Translations under genes and position numbers: made by a program
Source: WLWS01 sp047638675
Lineage (GTDB): Bacteria > Pseudomonadota > Gammaproteobacteria > Eutrophobiales > Eutrophobiaceae
Length of the DNA: 64,000 nt
Assembly (NCBI GenBank): GCA_047638675.1
Contig: JBLIML010000001.1
Coordinates: 1-64,000, forward strand
Direction of reading: 5' to 3'
Part shown: positions 27,075 through 35,168 of the stretch, one piece after another
Numbering within the stretch: the stretch's first letter is position 1
Layout of the letters: each line of letters opens with the position of its first letter
Notes under the pieces: generated by a model
What the model was told of the DNA's origin: nothing
Databases searched by the model: none
What the model saw: the letters and a program-made list of their open reading frames with translations, nothing else

Positions 27075-27797
27075 TCAAAAAACAGGCAGAAAAACCGCCG
27101 TTGCTATGCGCTGTATGATTTTTATTAAGGTTCGACTTGTTTTGCCAACAATAATGACTGCCATTGTATCCTGTAAGGCAATGAGTTTGCCAAACAACCT
27201 CTCGTAACTGAGGTTAGTGACTTCACCAGGAAGTGAATTGCTATAGAGATATAACTCATTGTTTATATCATAATCGTGTCCCAGCTTCCAAAGCGCTATT
27301 TCAATATTCCTGGCGCTGTTATATAGATTCTGTGGATCTGCTGAATCGAAAAGGAAGAATTCTTCCCTGTATCCATAGGAAGACATGATCATTGAGGTTA
27401 ATCCTACGATAAAGGCAAAAACACGATCACCTTTATACTGTTCGCTGAAGGTTAGCTTTACGGCATCAATACCCATCGCACCATTCAGTTCGGGAAAATT
27501 CCAACCATGTCTTTGCTCAAAAACTCGGTCAATATTCTCTTCAGCGCCGGGATAGTTGGATTTCTTCAGTTCTCTCGGATTACGCTTATATAACTTGCCC
27601 ATTAATGCACGTAAATAACTTCTCGCTTCATGCACATGCACTTCCATCACTATGCCGATATCAGTTTTTGCTAAAGAGTCAAAATTGAATTCTTTAGCAT
27701 CGGGCCCATCTGCTTTAGTGTTGGATTGGCTACAGGCACTGAGGATTGCGCCGGTCATCAAGAATGTTGCAACTCTGATGGCTGAACGAAAATTCAT
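27075..27797 (-). CDS. Hypothetical lipoprotein
   Basis: A 240-residue predicted lipoprotein. ATG at 27797 gives MNFRSAIRVATFLM followed by a lipobox GAILSAC, whereas the longer frame adds a tail without a signal, so the shorter start is preferred. The mature part is soluble and alpha/beta in character, with a conserved-looking core around HGWNFPELNGAMGID. I do not recognise a family with certainty. It follows the NDUFAF7-like methyltransferase after 37 bp and may be co-transcribed. Confidence 0.7.
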   Translation of the reverse strand: MNFRSAIRVATFLMTGAILSACSQSNTKADGPDAKEFNFDSLAKTDIGIVMEVHVHEARSYLRALMGKLYKRNPRELKKSNYPGAEENIDRVFEQRHGWNFPELNGAMGIDAVKLTFSEQYKGDRVFAFIVGLTSMIMSSYGYREEFFLFDSADPQNLYNSARNIEIALWKLGHDYDINNELYLYSNSLPGEVTNLSYERLFGKLIALQDTMAVIIVGKTSRTLIKIIQRIATAVFLPVF

Positions 27798-27834
27798 AAT
27801 CCAGTTTAGATATATGGTAAACGAAACTTCTGAA

Positions 27835-29013
27835 TTAAAGACGCCGGCGATGATCAATCAAACTAAAACCGGCAAGCTCAGTTTCAATATCCCGACTGAG
27901 GGCAATGACCTTGAATCGCTCGCCCATTTCACCTGGCAGGGTCAATAGTTTTATTTGTCGACTGAATTCTAGCTGCTGAATCTGACTCATGTCTTTCCGT
28001 TCGTGCATGATCTGTTCGAGTCCGCACGCCATTAGAAAATAAGCTTGAGTGGTAAAACCGGACACACTCAGTTTTGCACTTACAGCAGCTTCTGCCACGG
28101 CCGTAAAATCTACCGAAGCGCTAATGTCCTGCAAACCGACATACAAAAAGGGATCTGACTGTGCCCGATGTCGATAGTGGCAAATCAAAGTGCCCTGTGA
28201 GCGTTGTTCATGATAATACTCATGACGTGAATAACCGTAATCAACAAATAACATGACCCCACGCCGCAAACAATCCGACATGGATTTAATCCAGGCAGGA
28301 AGATTGCCGTTTATCTCAGATGTGTAACCGTCATCAAATGACGTAGTCGAATCTTGAATAATATTCTCAATTTTTTGAGTGAGCTCATCATTCGCGTCAT
28401 ACCGTCCCCAGGCGAAACCATCTTCTTTCCATTCGACATGTAACTCTTCTATTTTCTTTTTCCCCAGGCGAAAGCGCTGCACCGGCATGGCATCCAGAAC
28501 CTCATTCGCCAGGATAAGACCCTCAAAACCATCTTCTGGCAATGCATCCAGCCAGCATACTTTTGACATGAGTTCAGGTATTCGTGCCAACAACAAATCC
28601 TGCTGTCTTTGTCTTAGATCAGCGCCAGGTTCCAGTATGTAATACTTTATGGGAAGAGAATTCAGATTTTGTAATTCCTTAAGTAGATCGCTGGCAAGAA
28701 CCCCAGTGCCTGCACCTAATTCCAGAATCATCGGCTGATCCAACTCATTCATCACCTCGGCGCATTGTCTGGCAAGGCAAATTGAAAACAAGGGTGATAT
28801 TTCCGGTGCTGTAGTGAAATCGCCGCTTTCACCAAATTTGATGGCGCCCGCACTGTAGTAACCAAGACCAGGTTCATACAAGGCCATCTGCATGAAACGG
28901 GAGAAACTGATATGACCTTCGTTATCTTTTATCTGATCACGGATGACTTCTTGCAAAGCCAGACTGTGAGTCAGTGCATGTTCATCCGGCAGGGGTAACT
29001 CTGTTATTGACAC
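27835..29013 (-). CDS. NDUFAF7/MidA-family SAM-dependent methyltransferase
   Basis: A 392-residue class I methyltransferase of the DUF185/NDUFAF7 family. ISFSRFMQMALYEPGLGYY near the N terminus is the family hallmark. The SAM-binding motif LELGAGTGVLA lies near residue 96, NEVLDAMPV near 170, and FVDYGYSRHEYYH near 255. Mitochondrial NDUFAF7 dimethylates an arginine of complex I subunit NDUFS2; bacterial homologues are common but their targets are uncharacterised. The window also holds an NDUFA9-like gene (23432), but complex I genes themselves are not here. Confidence 0.92.
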   Translation of the reverse strand: MSITELPLPDEHALTHSLALQEVIRDQIKDNEGHISFSRFMQMALYEPGLGYYSAGAIKFGESGDFTTAPEISPLFSICLARQCAEVMNELDQPMILELGAGTGVLASDLLKELQNLNSLPIKYYILEPGADLRQRQQDLLLARIPELMSKVCWLDALPEDGFEGLILANEVLDAMPVQRFRLGKKKIEELHVEWKEDGFAWGRYDANDELTQKIENIIQDSTTSFDDGYTSEINGNLPAWIKSMSDCLRRGVMLFVDYGYSRHEYYHEQRSQGTLICHYRHRAQSDPFLYVGLQDISASVDFTAVAEAAVSAKLSVSGFTTQAYFLMACGLEQIMHERKDMSQIQQLEFSRQIKLLTLPGEMGERFKVIALSRDIETELAGFSLIDHRRRL

Positions 29014-29300
29014 TAGATGATAACTTCGCGCATTAAACCGCCAAATTCAACATGCGCACAACAGCGAGCCAGGATAAAAAGAGGAAGATATAAACGCATG
29101 TCCGATATTAATTCGTAAATTGAAGAAAAGTTTCGAATGCTTATTCTGTTTTTATGAAGATTTCTTTGTCATACTCAGCAACCTGGAAATAATGAAGTTC
29201 CCCATTGACATAATACTTATCTATTTTGGCACTTCATTGGCAATAGTTACCCCGGTTACTATATACAATGTGTTGTGAACTATACTTTCATACGTAAACT

Positions 29301-30032
29301 ATGACTAGCAAAACAGTCCTCATTACTGGCGCCGCGCATCGTATCGGTGCGGCTATTGCACGCAATCTTCACGACAACAATATGGATGTGATCATCCACT
29401 ATTATCAATCACGAGCGGCGGCCGAAGAACTCGTCGCTGATTTGAACAGCAAACGAGGCAACTCGGCACATCTTATTCAAGGTGATTTACTGGAGTTCGA
29501 GAGCTATAGCAATATAATCGAGCAAGCCTACGAATTTAGAAGCCGTCTTGATGTTCTGGTTAATAATGCCTCTTCATTTTTCCCAACGCCCTTTGGCCAA
29601 ATCACGGCCGCCCAATGGCAGAACCTCATCGGTGTTAATATGCAAGCACCTTTGTTCCTGGCCCAGCATGCTGCTGAGTATCTCAGTGCCAGTAATGGAT
29701 GCATAATTAATCTGACAGATATTCACGCACTTCGTCCCCTGAAAAATCATGCGGTCTATAGTACGGCGAAGGCTGGACTGGTAATGCTAACTAAAGCCAT
29801 GGCCAAAGAGCTTGGACCGGCTGTCCGCGTTAACGGATTGTCGCTCGGAGCCGTACTCTGGCCTGAAAACATGGATGATGAAAAGCAGCAACATATTCTT
29901 GAGCAAATCACATTGGAACGTATTGGCGATCTAACTGACGTTGCAAGTGCTATACGCTTTCTAATCGACGAAGCTACGTATATGACTGGTCAGATTTTGA
30001 CTATTGATGGTGGCCGAACGCTTTATTCATGA
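29301..30032 (+). CDS. Pteridine reductase (PTR1/FolM-like SDR)
   Basis: A 243-residue short-chain dehydrogenase. The cofactor motif TGAAHRIGAAIA (about residues 9-20), with an Arg typical of NADPH-dependent pteridine reductases, is followed by NNASSFFPTPFG, catalytic YSTAK and a C-terminal TGQILTIDGGRTL. It reduces pterins such as dihydrofolate or dihydromonapterin. It starts a co-oriented group with the genes at 30081, 30452 and 31354 (gaps 48, 2 and 29 bp). Confidence 0.88.
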   Translation: MTSKTVLITGAAHRIGAAIARNLHDNNMDVIIHYYQSRAAAEELVADLNSKRGNSAHLIQGDLLEFESYSNIIEQAYEFRSRLDVLVNNASSFFPTPFGQITAAQWQNLIGVNMQAPLFLAQHAAEYLSASNGCIINLTDIHALRPLKNHAVYSTAKAGLVMLTKAMAKELGPAVRVNGLSLGAVLWPENMDDEKQQHILEQITLERIGDLTDVASAIRFLIDEATYMTGQILTIDGGRTLYS

Positions 30033-30080
30033 TCTATGATAAAATTTTCATTCAAGCAATAGAAACCACTCTACACAATC

Positions 30081-30449
30081 ATGTTAATAGAAATCCCTGA
30101 CGTAAAACAGCTGAGCGGAGAACCTAAACGCCGATGGTTTTCCTCACCTTCGTTGGATCTCTTCCTTTGGTACGATGAGAAAGATAAGATCATTCAATTT
30201 CAGATCTGTTACGGCAAGGGACCCAACGAGCACGCGCTCACCTGGCAACAGGAAGGCGGGCTGCTCCATCATTCCGTGGATGATGGTGAGAACCGATCTT
30301 TTCGAATGAAAAGCACGGCAATCATGGTGAGTGGTAGTGACTTTGATGCCGAAAAAATTGCCGGGCAATTTGAACAATTGGCCGGAAATATAGATTACAA
30401 AACCGTTCAATTCATCTTATCCAAAATAATGTCCAAGGAAGATCTTTAA
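30081..30449 (+). CDS. Conserved hypothetical protein
   Basis: A 122-residue predicted cytosolic protein, unknown family. The pattern RRWFSSPSLDLFLWYDE, ISFQICYGK-like and LTWQQEGGLLHHSVDDG resembles small alpha/beta proteins of unknown function found beside pteridine reductase genes in Gammaproteobacteria. It ends 2 bp before the next gene, so the two are almost certainly co-translated. No metal or catalytic motif is evident. Confidence 0.7.
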   Translation: MLIEIPDVKQLSGEPKRRWFSSPSLDLFLWYDEKDKIIQFQICYGKGPNEHALTWQQEGGLLHHSVDDGENRSFRMKSTAIMVSGSDFDAEKIAGQFEQLAGNIDYKTVQFILSKIMSKEDL

Positions 30450-30451
30450 AT

Positions 30452-31324
30452 ATGAAAACTCCTTTTTTGATTCTAAACACTTATCTGACTGCCATTTTAC
30501 TTTCCTCCAACGTCTACGCCGACGTTATGAACCTCAATGAACTATGGCAAGTGGATGAGTTTAGCGATCCAGAAGCCGTCATTTACGCTGAGCGGACGAA
30601 TAGTCTATATGTATCCAATATTAACGGTAAGCCTGCGGAAAAAGACGGCAATGGGTTTATTTCAAAAGTGTCGATGGAAGGCGAGATAGTGGAAAAAAAC
30701 TGGTCTACTGGATTCAACGCGCCAAAAGGTCTTGCCATACACGGTACTCGCTTGTACGTCGCCGATGTGGATGAGTTAGTGGAGGTAAGTCTGGACACCG
30801 GTGAGATCCTCAATCGTTATACTGATTCCGAGGCAAAATTTTTCAACGATGCCGTCGCCGCCAATGATGGCTCAATCTATGTGGCTGATACGAAGACAAA
30901 CACCATACATCAATTGAAAAATGGGAAATTTATCCGCTGGCTGAACTCCGCCGAGTTGAGAGGTCCGAATGGCTTACTCCTTGAATCCGAAAGAATGCTT
31001 GTGACCGCCTGGGGCACAGATGAAGGATCTGAGGCCATTTCGGGTCAAGTGCTAGGCATCTCAATGCTGGATAAATCGATTACGATTGTTGGTAATGAAC
31101 ACACTAAAGGAAACCTGGACGGTATAAAGGTCAATAATAATGGCGATTACTTCATCACTGACTGGATGTTGGGAAAATTATTGCTCTTGCCTGCCTCAGG
31201 TGCAGTGCAAACCCTGCTTAGTCTTGAACAAGGGACGGCTGATCTGGAATATATTCAATCAAAGGACATACTGATATTGCCGATGATGAAAAGCAATAAG
31301 TTGATCGCATACAAAGTACAGTAG
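30452..31324 (+). CDS. Secreted beta-propeller protein (SMP-30/NHL-like)
   Basis: A 290-residue protein with a signal peptide (residues 1-23, VYA cleavage). The mature part shows propeller-like repeats such as PEAVIYAERTNSLYVSN, GLAIHGTRLYVADVDELVEV and IYVADTKTNTIHQL, typical of SMP-30/gluconolactonase-like or NHL six-bladed folds. It is probably periplasmic. The activity (lactonase or binding) cannot be decided, since the metal-ligand set was not clearly identified. Part of the pteridine reductase group. Confidence 0.78.
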   Translation: MKTPFLILNTYLTAILLSSNVYADVMNLNELWQVDEFSDPEAVIYAERTNSLYVSNINGKPAEKDGNGFISKVSMEGEIVEKNWSTGFNAPKGLAIHGTRLYVADVDELVEVSLDTGEILNRYTDSEAKFFNDAVAANDGSIYVADTKTNTIHQLKNGKFIRWLNSAELRGPNGLLLESERMLVTAWGTDEGSEAISGQVLGISMLDKSITIVGNEHTKGNLDGIKVNNNGDYFITDWMLGKLLLLPASGAVQTLLSLEQGTADLEYIQSKDILILPMMKSNKLIAYKVQ

Positions 31325-31353
31325 ATACGCATCGAGAACGAGAAATTACGCTG

Positions 31354-32220
31354 ATGAAAATATACCGCGATTTTAGCTCACAAGAACAAATCGACGCTCA
31401 ATACAATATCGGTGCCTCTATGCCGGGCTGGGAATCTTATATTGAACGTTACATTGATGACAGTAAGAAAGCCCGTGAGTCGATGAACTGTGCGCTCGAT
31501 ATTCAATATGGACCGACCCTGGACGAACAGCTCGACATTTTCCCTTCAGCAAAACCAAATTCGCCGATACTTGTGTTTATCCATGGCGGCTACTGGCGAG
31601 CGCTATCCAGTAAGGAGTTCAGTTTCATCGCCAGCACGCTGGTAAAAAATGACATCACTGTCGTCATCAACAATTATTCTTTGTGTCCAAAAGTGTCCAT
31701 TGCAGAGATCACTCGCCAAAATCGATCCGTGATTGCCTGGCTGGCCAGGGATGCACACAAATACAATGGCGATCCGAAGAAAATATTTGTCTCTGGCCAC
31801 TCTGCAGGTGGGCATCTGACGGCAATGGTTTGTTCGACCAACTGGCAAAAGGAATATGGCCTGAGCCAGGACCTGATCAAAGGGGGTATTGCTATTAGCG
31901 GTATCTATGACCTGCAACCCTTTCGTTATTCCTACCTACAACCCGTACTTTTACTCAGCCACGAATTAATCAGGGAACAAAGCCCGTGTTTTGTTCTTCC
32001 GGAAGATGGCCCGCCGATGCTTATGACGGTGGGCGAAAAAGAATCGTCGGAGTTTCATCGGCAGGCACAGGACTATCAGCAAGCCTGGCAGTCCACAGGA
32101 AAGCAGAGCGAGTTTCAGGTTGAAGCAGGCGAGGATCACTTCTCAATTTTGTACAATATGCTGGATCCTGCTACACCATTGTTTAATAAGGTGATGGAGA
32201 TGATTAAAGCCGGTAGCTAA
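31354..32220 (+). CDS. Alpha/beta hydrolase, kynurenine-formamidase-like
   Basis: A 288-residue cytosolic serine hydrolase. HGGYWRALSSKEF forms the oxyanion motif (about residues 76-88). GHSAGGHLTAM carries the nucleophile Ser, and a Glu/Asp and HFSILYN supply the remaining triad residues. The HGGYW form and overall length suit the arylformamidase (kynurenine formamidase)-like group of the BD-FAE family, but no other kynurenine-pathway gene is near, so the substrate is uncertain. Confidence 0.82.
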   Translation: MKIYRDFSSQEQIDAQYNIGASMPGWESYIERYIDDSKKARESMNCALDIQYGPTLDEQLDIFPSAKPNSPILVFIHGGYWRALSSKEFSFIASTLVKNDITVVINNYSLCPKVSIAEITRQNRSVIAWLARDAHKYNGDPKKIFVSGHSAGGHLTAMVCSTNWQKEYGLSQDLIKGGIAISGIYDLQPFRYSYLQPVLLLSHELIREQSPCFVLPEDGPPMLMTVGEKESSEFHRQAQDYQQAWQSTGKQSEFQVEAGEDHFSILYNMLDPATPLFNKVMEMIKAGS

Positions 32221-32319
32221 AGTATTATTTTGGGCTAAATCTCGGCAAATTACGCGCTTTATCCGTGACAGCACTATGAGGCTATTACGCTTGGTGGAAA
32301 TGGATTTCGATGTTGCTAT

Positions 32320-32742
32320 TTATTCTCCAGACTCCAGAATCTCGAAATCGTGAGTAATTAGTGCGGTTTTGCCCAGCATAATGGATGCTGAGCAGTACTT
32401 TTCCGCCGACAGGTTGATCGCTCTTTCCACCTGTTTTTCCTTCAGGCCTTTGCCCATCACGATGAAGTGGATGTGGATATCGGTGAACACTTTTGGGTGC
32501 TCGTCGGCTCTACTGGCGGACATTGTCATCGTGCAATCCTGAATATCCTGTCTCGATTTTTGTAGAATAGAAACAACATCATAAGCCGTGCAAGCCCCCA
32601 TTCCCAGTAGCAGGGTTTCCATTGGTCGGGCACCCAAATTACGACCACCGCCCTCAGGTGGACCATCCATGACGATCTTATGTCCATCGCCGGACTCACC
32701 TATAAAAGTAGCGCCACCGGCCCACGATATTTTTGTCTCCAT
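32320..32742 (-). CDS. OsmC-family protein (YhfA type)
   Basis: A 140-residue thiol-peroxidase-fold protein. The two redox cysteines typical of the OsmC/Ohr superfamily are seen in GACTAYDVV and KYCSAS. The family detoxifies organic hydroperoxides, though the YhfA branch is not well studied. It is divergent from crp with a 113 bp shared upstream region; the YhfA-crp pairing is conserved in Gammaproteobacteria, which supports the family call. Confidence 0.9.
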   Translation of the reverse strand: METKISWAGGATFIGESGDGHKIVMDGPPEGGGRNLGARPMETLLLGMGACTAYDVVSILQKSRQDIQDCTMTMSASRADEHPKVFTDIHIHFIVMGKGLKEKQVERAINLSAEKYCSASIMLGKTALITHDFEILESGE

Positions 32743-32855
32743 TTATCCCTCCAACTGGTTGATTTCTTGAAAGAAGAGTAACATAGTCATCTCATAGGAA
32801 AAAACTAGAGCGCAATACAAGTCCGGACAGCATTGGACGAGGGGAGAAAAAACAA

Positions 32856-33491
32856 ATGAGCGATCAGCCTTTGCAAGGCCGTGATGTCGTTATCAGTAAA
32901 TTTCTGGATCATTGCCATCAGAAATCTTACCCGGCGAAACATCTTATCATTAAGGAAGGCGACCTTTCCAAAGACCTGTATTACATTATCTCAGGCTCTG
33001 TTACCGTCATGATCGAAGACCAGAAAGGTCATGAGATAGTCCTCGCCTACCTTAATCCCGGAGACTTTTTTGGCGAAATTGGCCTTTTCGATACAGAACA
33101 CAAACGTAGTGCTTTCGTGCGCGCGAAAAGCGCCTGCGAAATTGCCCAGATAAGCTATGACCGCCTGAAAGGGATGCAGGAGTTATTCCCTGGTCTGTTG
33201 TATGCCATTGCCTCTCAACTTGCCATGCGTCTGCGTAAGACCAGCCGCAAGGTCAGCGATTTGGCTTTCACTGATGTCAAGGGGCGGGTAGCACGTACCC
33301 TGCTTGATCTTTGTAAGGAACCAGATGCGATTACCCACCCGGACGGTATGATGGTAAAAGTCACTCGTCAGGAATTGGGTCGAATAGTGGGTTGTTCGCG
33401 AGAAATGGTGGGACGCGTCCTCAAAGACCTCGAAGAAGACCATCTCATTTCCGTATCGGGCAAATCCATGGTGGTGTTCGGCACGCGTTGA
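32856..33491 (+). CDS. crp: cAMP receptor protein (CRP/Vfr)
   Basis: Global cAMP-activated transcription regulator of 211 residues, close to the E. coli (210) and Vfr (214) proteins. The cNMP-binding domain (about 15-125) has the phosphate cassette FGEIGLF...RSAFVRA, with the Arg and Ser that bind cAMP. The C-terminal helix-turn-helix TRQELGRIVGCSREMVGRVL (about residues 170-189) recognises TGTGA sites. ATG follows GGGGAG. The adenylate cyclase gene is not in the window. Confidence 0.96.
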   Translation: MSDQPLQGRDVVISKFLDHCHQKSYPAKHLIIKEGDLSKDLYYIISGSVTVMIEDQKGHEIVLAYLNPGDFFGEIGLFDTEHKRSAFVRAKSACEIAQISYDRLKGMQELFPGLLYAIASQLAMRLRKTSRKVSDLAFTDVKGRVARTLLDLCKEPDAITHPDGMMVKVTRQELGRIVGCSREMVGRVLKDLEEDHLISVSGKSMVVFGTR

Positions 33492-33537
33492 CTAAAGAGT
33501 TTGAAGGAGATCGTTGACGGTCTCCGGTAATCCTATC

Positions 33538-33566
33538 TTGACAAGCCGCAGCAGAGTAAAGACAAT
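33538..33566 (+). promoter_or_regulatory. Sigma70 promoter of the tRNA-Met gene
   Basis: A consensus TTGACA (33538-33543), a 17-nt spacer and GACAAT (33561-33566) lie 23 nt before the first tRNA base. A perfect -35 with optimal spacing makes this a credible strong promoter, as expected for a tRNA gene. The region immediately before it carries an 8-bp hairpin GGAGATCG/CGGTCTCC that has no T-run. Confidence 0.65.
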
Positions 33567-33589
33567 CCGTTTCCCTGCAAAAACGTAAC

Positions 33590-33666
33590 GGCTATGTAGC
33601 TCAGCTGGTTAGAGCGCGGCATTCATAATGCTGAGGTCGGTGGTTCAAGTCCACCCATAGCCACCA
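33590..33666 (+). tRNA. tRNA-Met (elongator, anticodon CAT)
   Basis: A 77-nt cloverleaf. The acceptor stem GGCTATG/CATAGCC, D arm with AGCTGGTTAGA, anticodon stem CGGCA/TGCTG around loop TTCATAA (anticodon CAT at 33624-33626), T arm with GGTTCAAGTCC and encoded 3' CCA are all visible. The G1-C72 pair and overall similarity to E. coli metT-type sequences identify the elongator form, since initiator tRNA has an unpaired position 1-72. Confidence 0.97.
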
Positions 33667-33756
33667 CACCTTCCTATCGATGTGCAATGTGAGAATTGAC
33701 CCTGCACTGCGCTGGGATTGTTGGCAAAGATTTTGTTATCGAGAAGGAAAAGCTAA

Positions 33757-34266
33757 TCAACTTACATCTGATTTTGCAATGGACACTTCTGCCAGCATAG
33801 CGGTTGTTTTTCTCAGGCGCGCACTGATGATTTGCCCGATTTTCTTTAATAGCTTGACTCCCATTTTTTCATTTTCAGTTATCAAGCGATTGAAATTATC
33901 GGCAGAAATAATAAAAACAACCGAATTCACTGACGCAATGGCAGTAGCGGATATCGGCTTATCTTCCAGCACTCCCATTTCCCCTATCGAGCCACCCTCC
34001 TTTATTTGAGCAACCTGAAATAGCTCCGCTTCGTTTATTTGCTTATAAATAGTAATAAGCCCTTCGGCCACCAAACACAGTTGAGATGACTGATCACCTT
34101 CCTTGAAAACAAATTCTCCTGCTTTCGCCGTGTACACCCTAAACCACCTGGCCAATTGTGCAAATTCGCTTTCATCTAAATCAGAGAATAATGACAGGTT
34201 TCTAACATATTTTTTTACGATTCCTTCATTACAGGTAATTTCTTCCAATGAGATATTTTGATCCAT
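33757..34266 (-). CDS. Cyclic-nucleotide-binding-fold protein without DNA-binding domain
   Basis: A 169-residue single cNMP-binding domain (about residues 20-140): LFSDLDESEFAQLARWF, AGEFVFKEGDQSSQLCLV and GSIGEMGVLEDKPISATA. In the phosphate cassette the usual Arg of R-(S/T)-A is replaced (ISA), so cAMP binding is doubtful. There is no helix-turn-helix, and the C terminus is a short helix. It is convergent with the tRNA gene and close to crp. It may act as a protein-protein module or bind another ligand. Confidence 0.82.
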   Translation of the reverse strand: MDQNISLEEITCNEGIVKKYVRNLSLFSDLDESEFAQLARWFRVYTAKAGEFVFKEGDQSSQLCLVAEGLITIYKQINEAELFQVAQIKEGGSIGEMGVLEDKPISATAIASVNSVVFIISADNFNRLITENEKMGVKLLKKIGQIISARLRKTTAMLAEVSIAKSDVS

Positions 34267-34387
34267 AGCGCTCCCAAACTCGAATGATTAAAAGTTACTT
34301 CCAGAAACATTGAAATGCTTCGCTTTAATCATAGCAAAATAAACGATAGTGAGAAAAATAATCTGCACAGGACAAGGTTTTAGGATG

Positions 34388-34426
34388 ATTAAAGAAGAAA
34401 ACCCCTGGACACTTGAGAACAAGGGG
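34388..34426 (-). terminator. Likely intrinsic terminator of the 34441/34717 pair
   Basis: On the minus strand CCCCT...AGGGG (a short stem with a mismatch extending it) is followed by TTTTCTTCTTT. It lies just downstream of the stop of the 34441 gene. An eight-G run (34433-34440) also touches that stop. Confidence 0.5.
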
Positions 34427-34440
34427 CATAAAGGGGGGGG

Positions 34441-34695
34441 TTATACATTAGGCTCTTTAAATTTTTGGACGAATAATTTGAGTGGCATATTACCTAAACC
34501 AAAAATTCGATCTCTTGAATAAGACAGCGAGCGCCTCATAGTGGCCGGTGAGCCCGTAAAGAAAATTATAAGTCCATCGCCATAAGACTTTTTTATGGAA
34601 GGATAGTAACTTGAAGTAGGGTGTTCGTCTCCTATATTGTAGTAAATAGTAATGCCAGCTTCCTTTTTTAGAAATCCGGTAATTATTGCTTTCAT
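34441..34695 (-). CDS. Small hypothetical protein
   Basis: An 84-residue basic protein of unknown family. It is probably soluble, with Tyr/Ser-rich stretches (TSSYYPSIKKSYGDG) and an Arg/Ser segment near residue 55. GGGGA precedes the ATG. It is 21 bp downstream of the small membrane protein at 34717 and followed by a likely terminator, so the two form an operon. No homologue is recognised. Confidence 0.55.
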   Translation of the reverse strand: MKAIITGFLKKEAGITIYYNIGDEHPTSSYYPSIKKSYGDGLIIFFTGSPATMRRSLSYSRDRIFGLGNMPLKLFVQKFKEPNV

Positions 34696-34716
34696 TTCCC
34701 CATCATCAGCTTGTTC

Positions 34717-34989
34717 CTATCCTGCAAGGGCAATTGCATTGGATGCGATTATTTGTCCATCGAGATCTAATTCATGAAACTCAATGTCTTCCCCTTTAGA
34801 TCTAGTCGCTCCCAATGCTATTGAGGAGTCTGTAGTTTGCTTGCTATCTGATACCAGATCGTGGTCACAATTGGATTTATTGACAATCATCACCGGATAT
34901 ATGTAATAAAAAGACAAAAAACAAATAGCAACAAATGAAATCCCAAGTCCAGCGCCAAACACCAGGCCTTCAGTAAATTTTTTTACCAT
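34717..34989 (-). CDS. Small single-pass membrane protein
   Basis: A 90-residue protein with one strong TM helix (about residues 8-35) after a short basic N terminus (VKK), then a polar, acidic tail of about 50 residues. The orientation is probably N-in with the tail in the periplasm. An AAGGAT ribosome-binding site is present. It pairs with the 34441 gene. No family is recognised. Confidence 0.55.
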   Translation of the reverse strand: MVKKFTEGLVFGAGLGISFVAICFLSFYYIYPVMIVNKSNCDHDLVSDSKQTTDSSIALGATRSKGEDIEFHELDLDGQIIASNAIALAG

Positions 34990-35168
34990 GATTTATCCTT
35001 CTCGATTAATAAGATCCGGACAAAAAGGTCAGCACACTGTTTACACCGAGTCTCATTTGAGCAGGAATGCATCCGTCGACTCTGCCAGGAGATATTTCTT
35101 CAATCAGGAGTGCCATTTTCTAAAATGGCTTATTGGATCCTGAAAACACGTCCTAATGTTCCTGCCAT

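Noticed and set aside
33757..34266. Second CRP-type transcription factor next to crp
   Set aside because: The protein has the cNMP-binding fold but no helix-turn-helix and lacks the phosphate-binding Arg, so it is not a CRP paralogue regulator.
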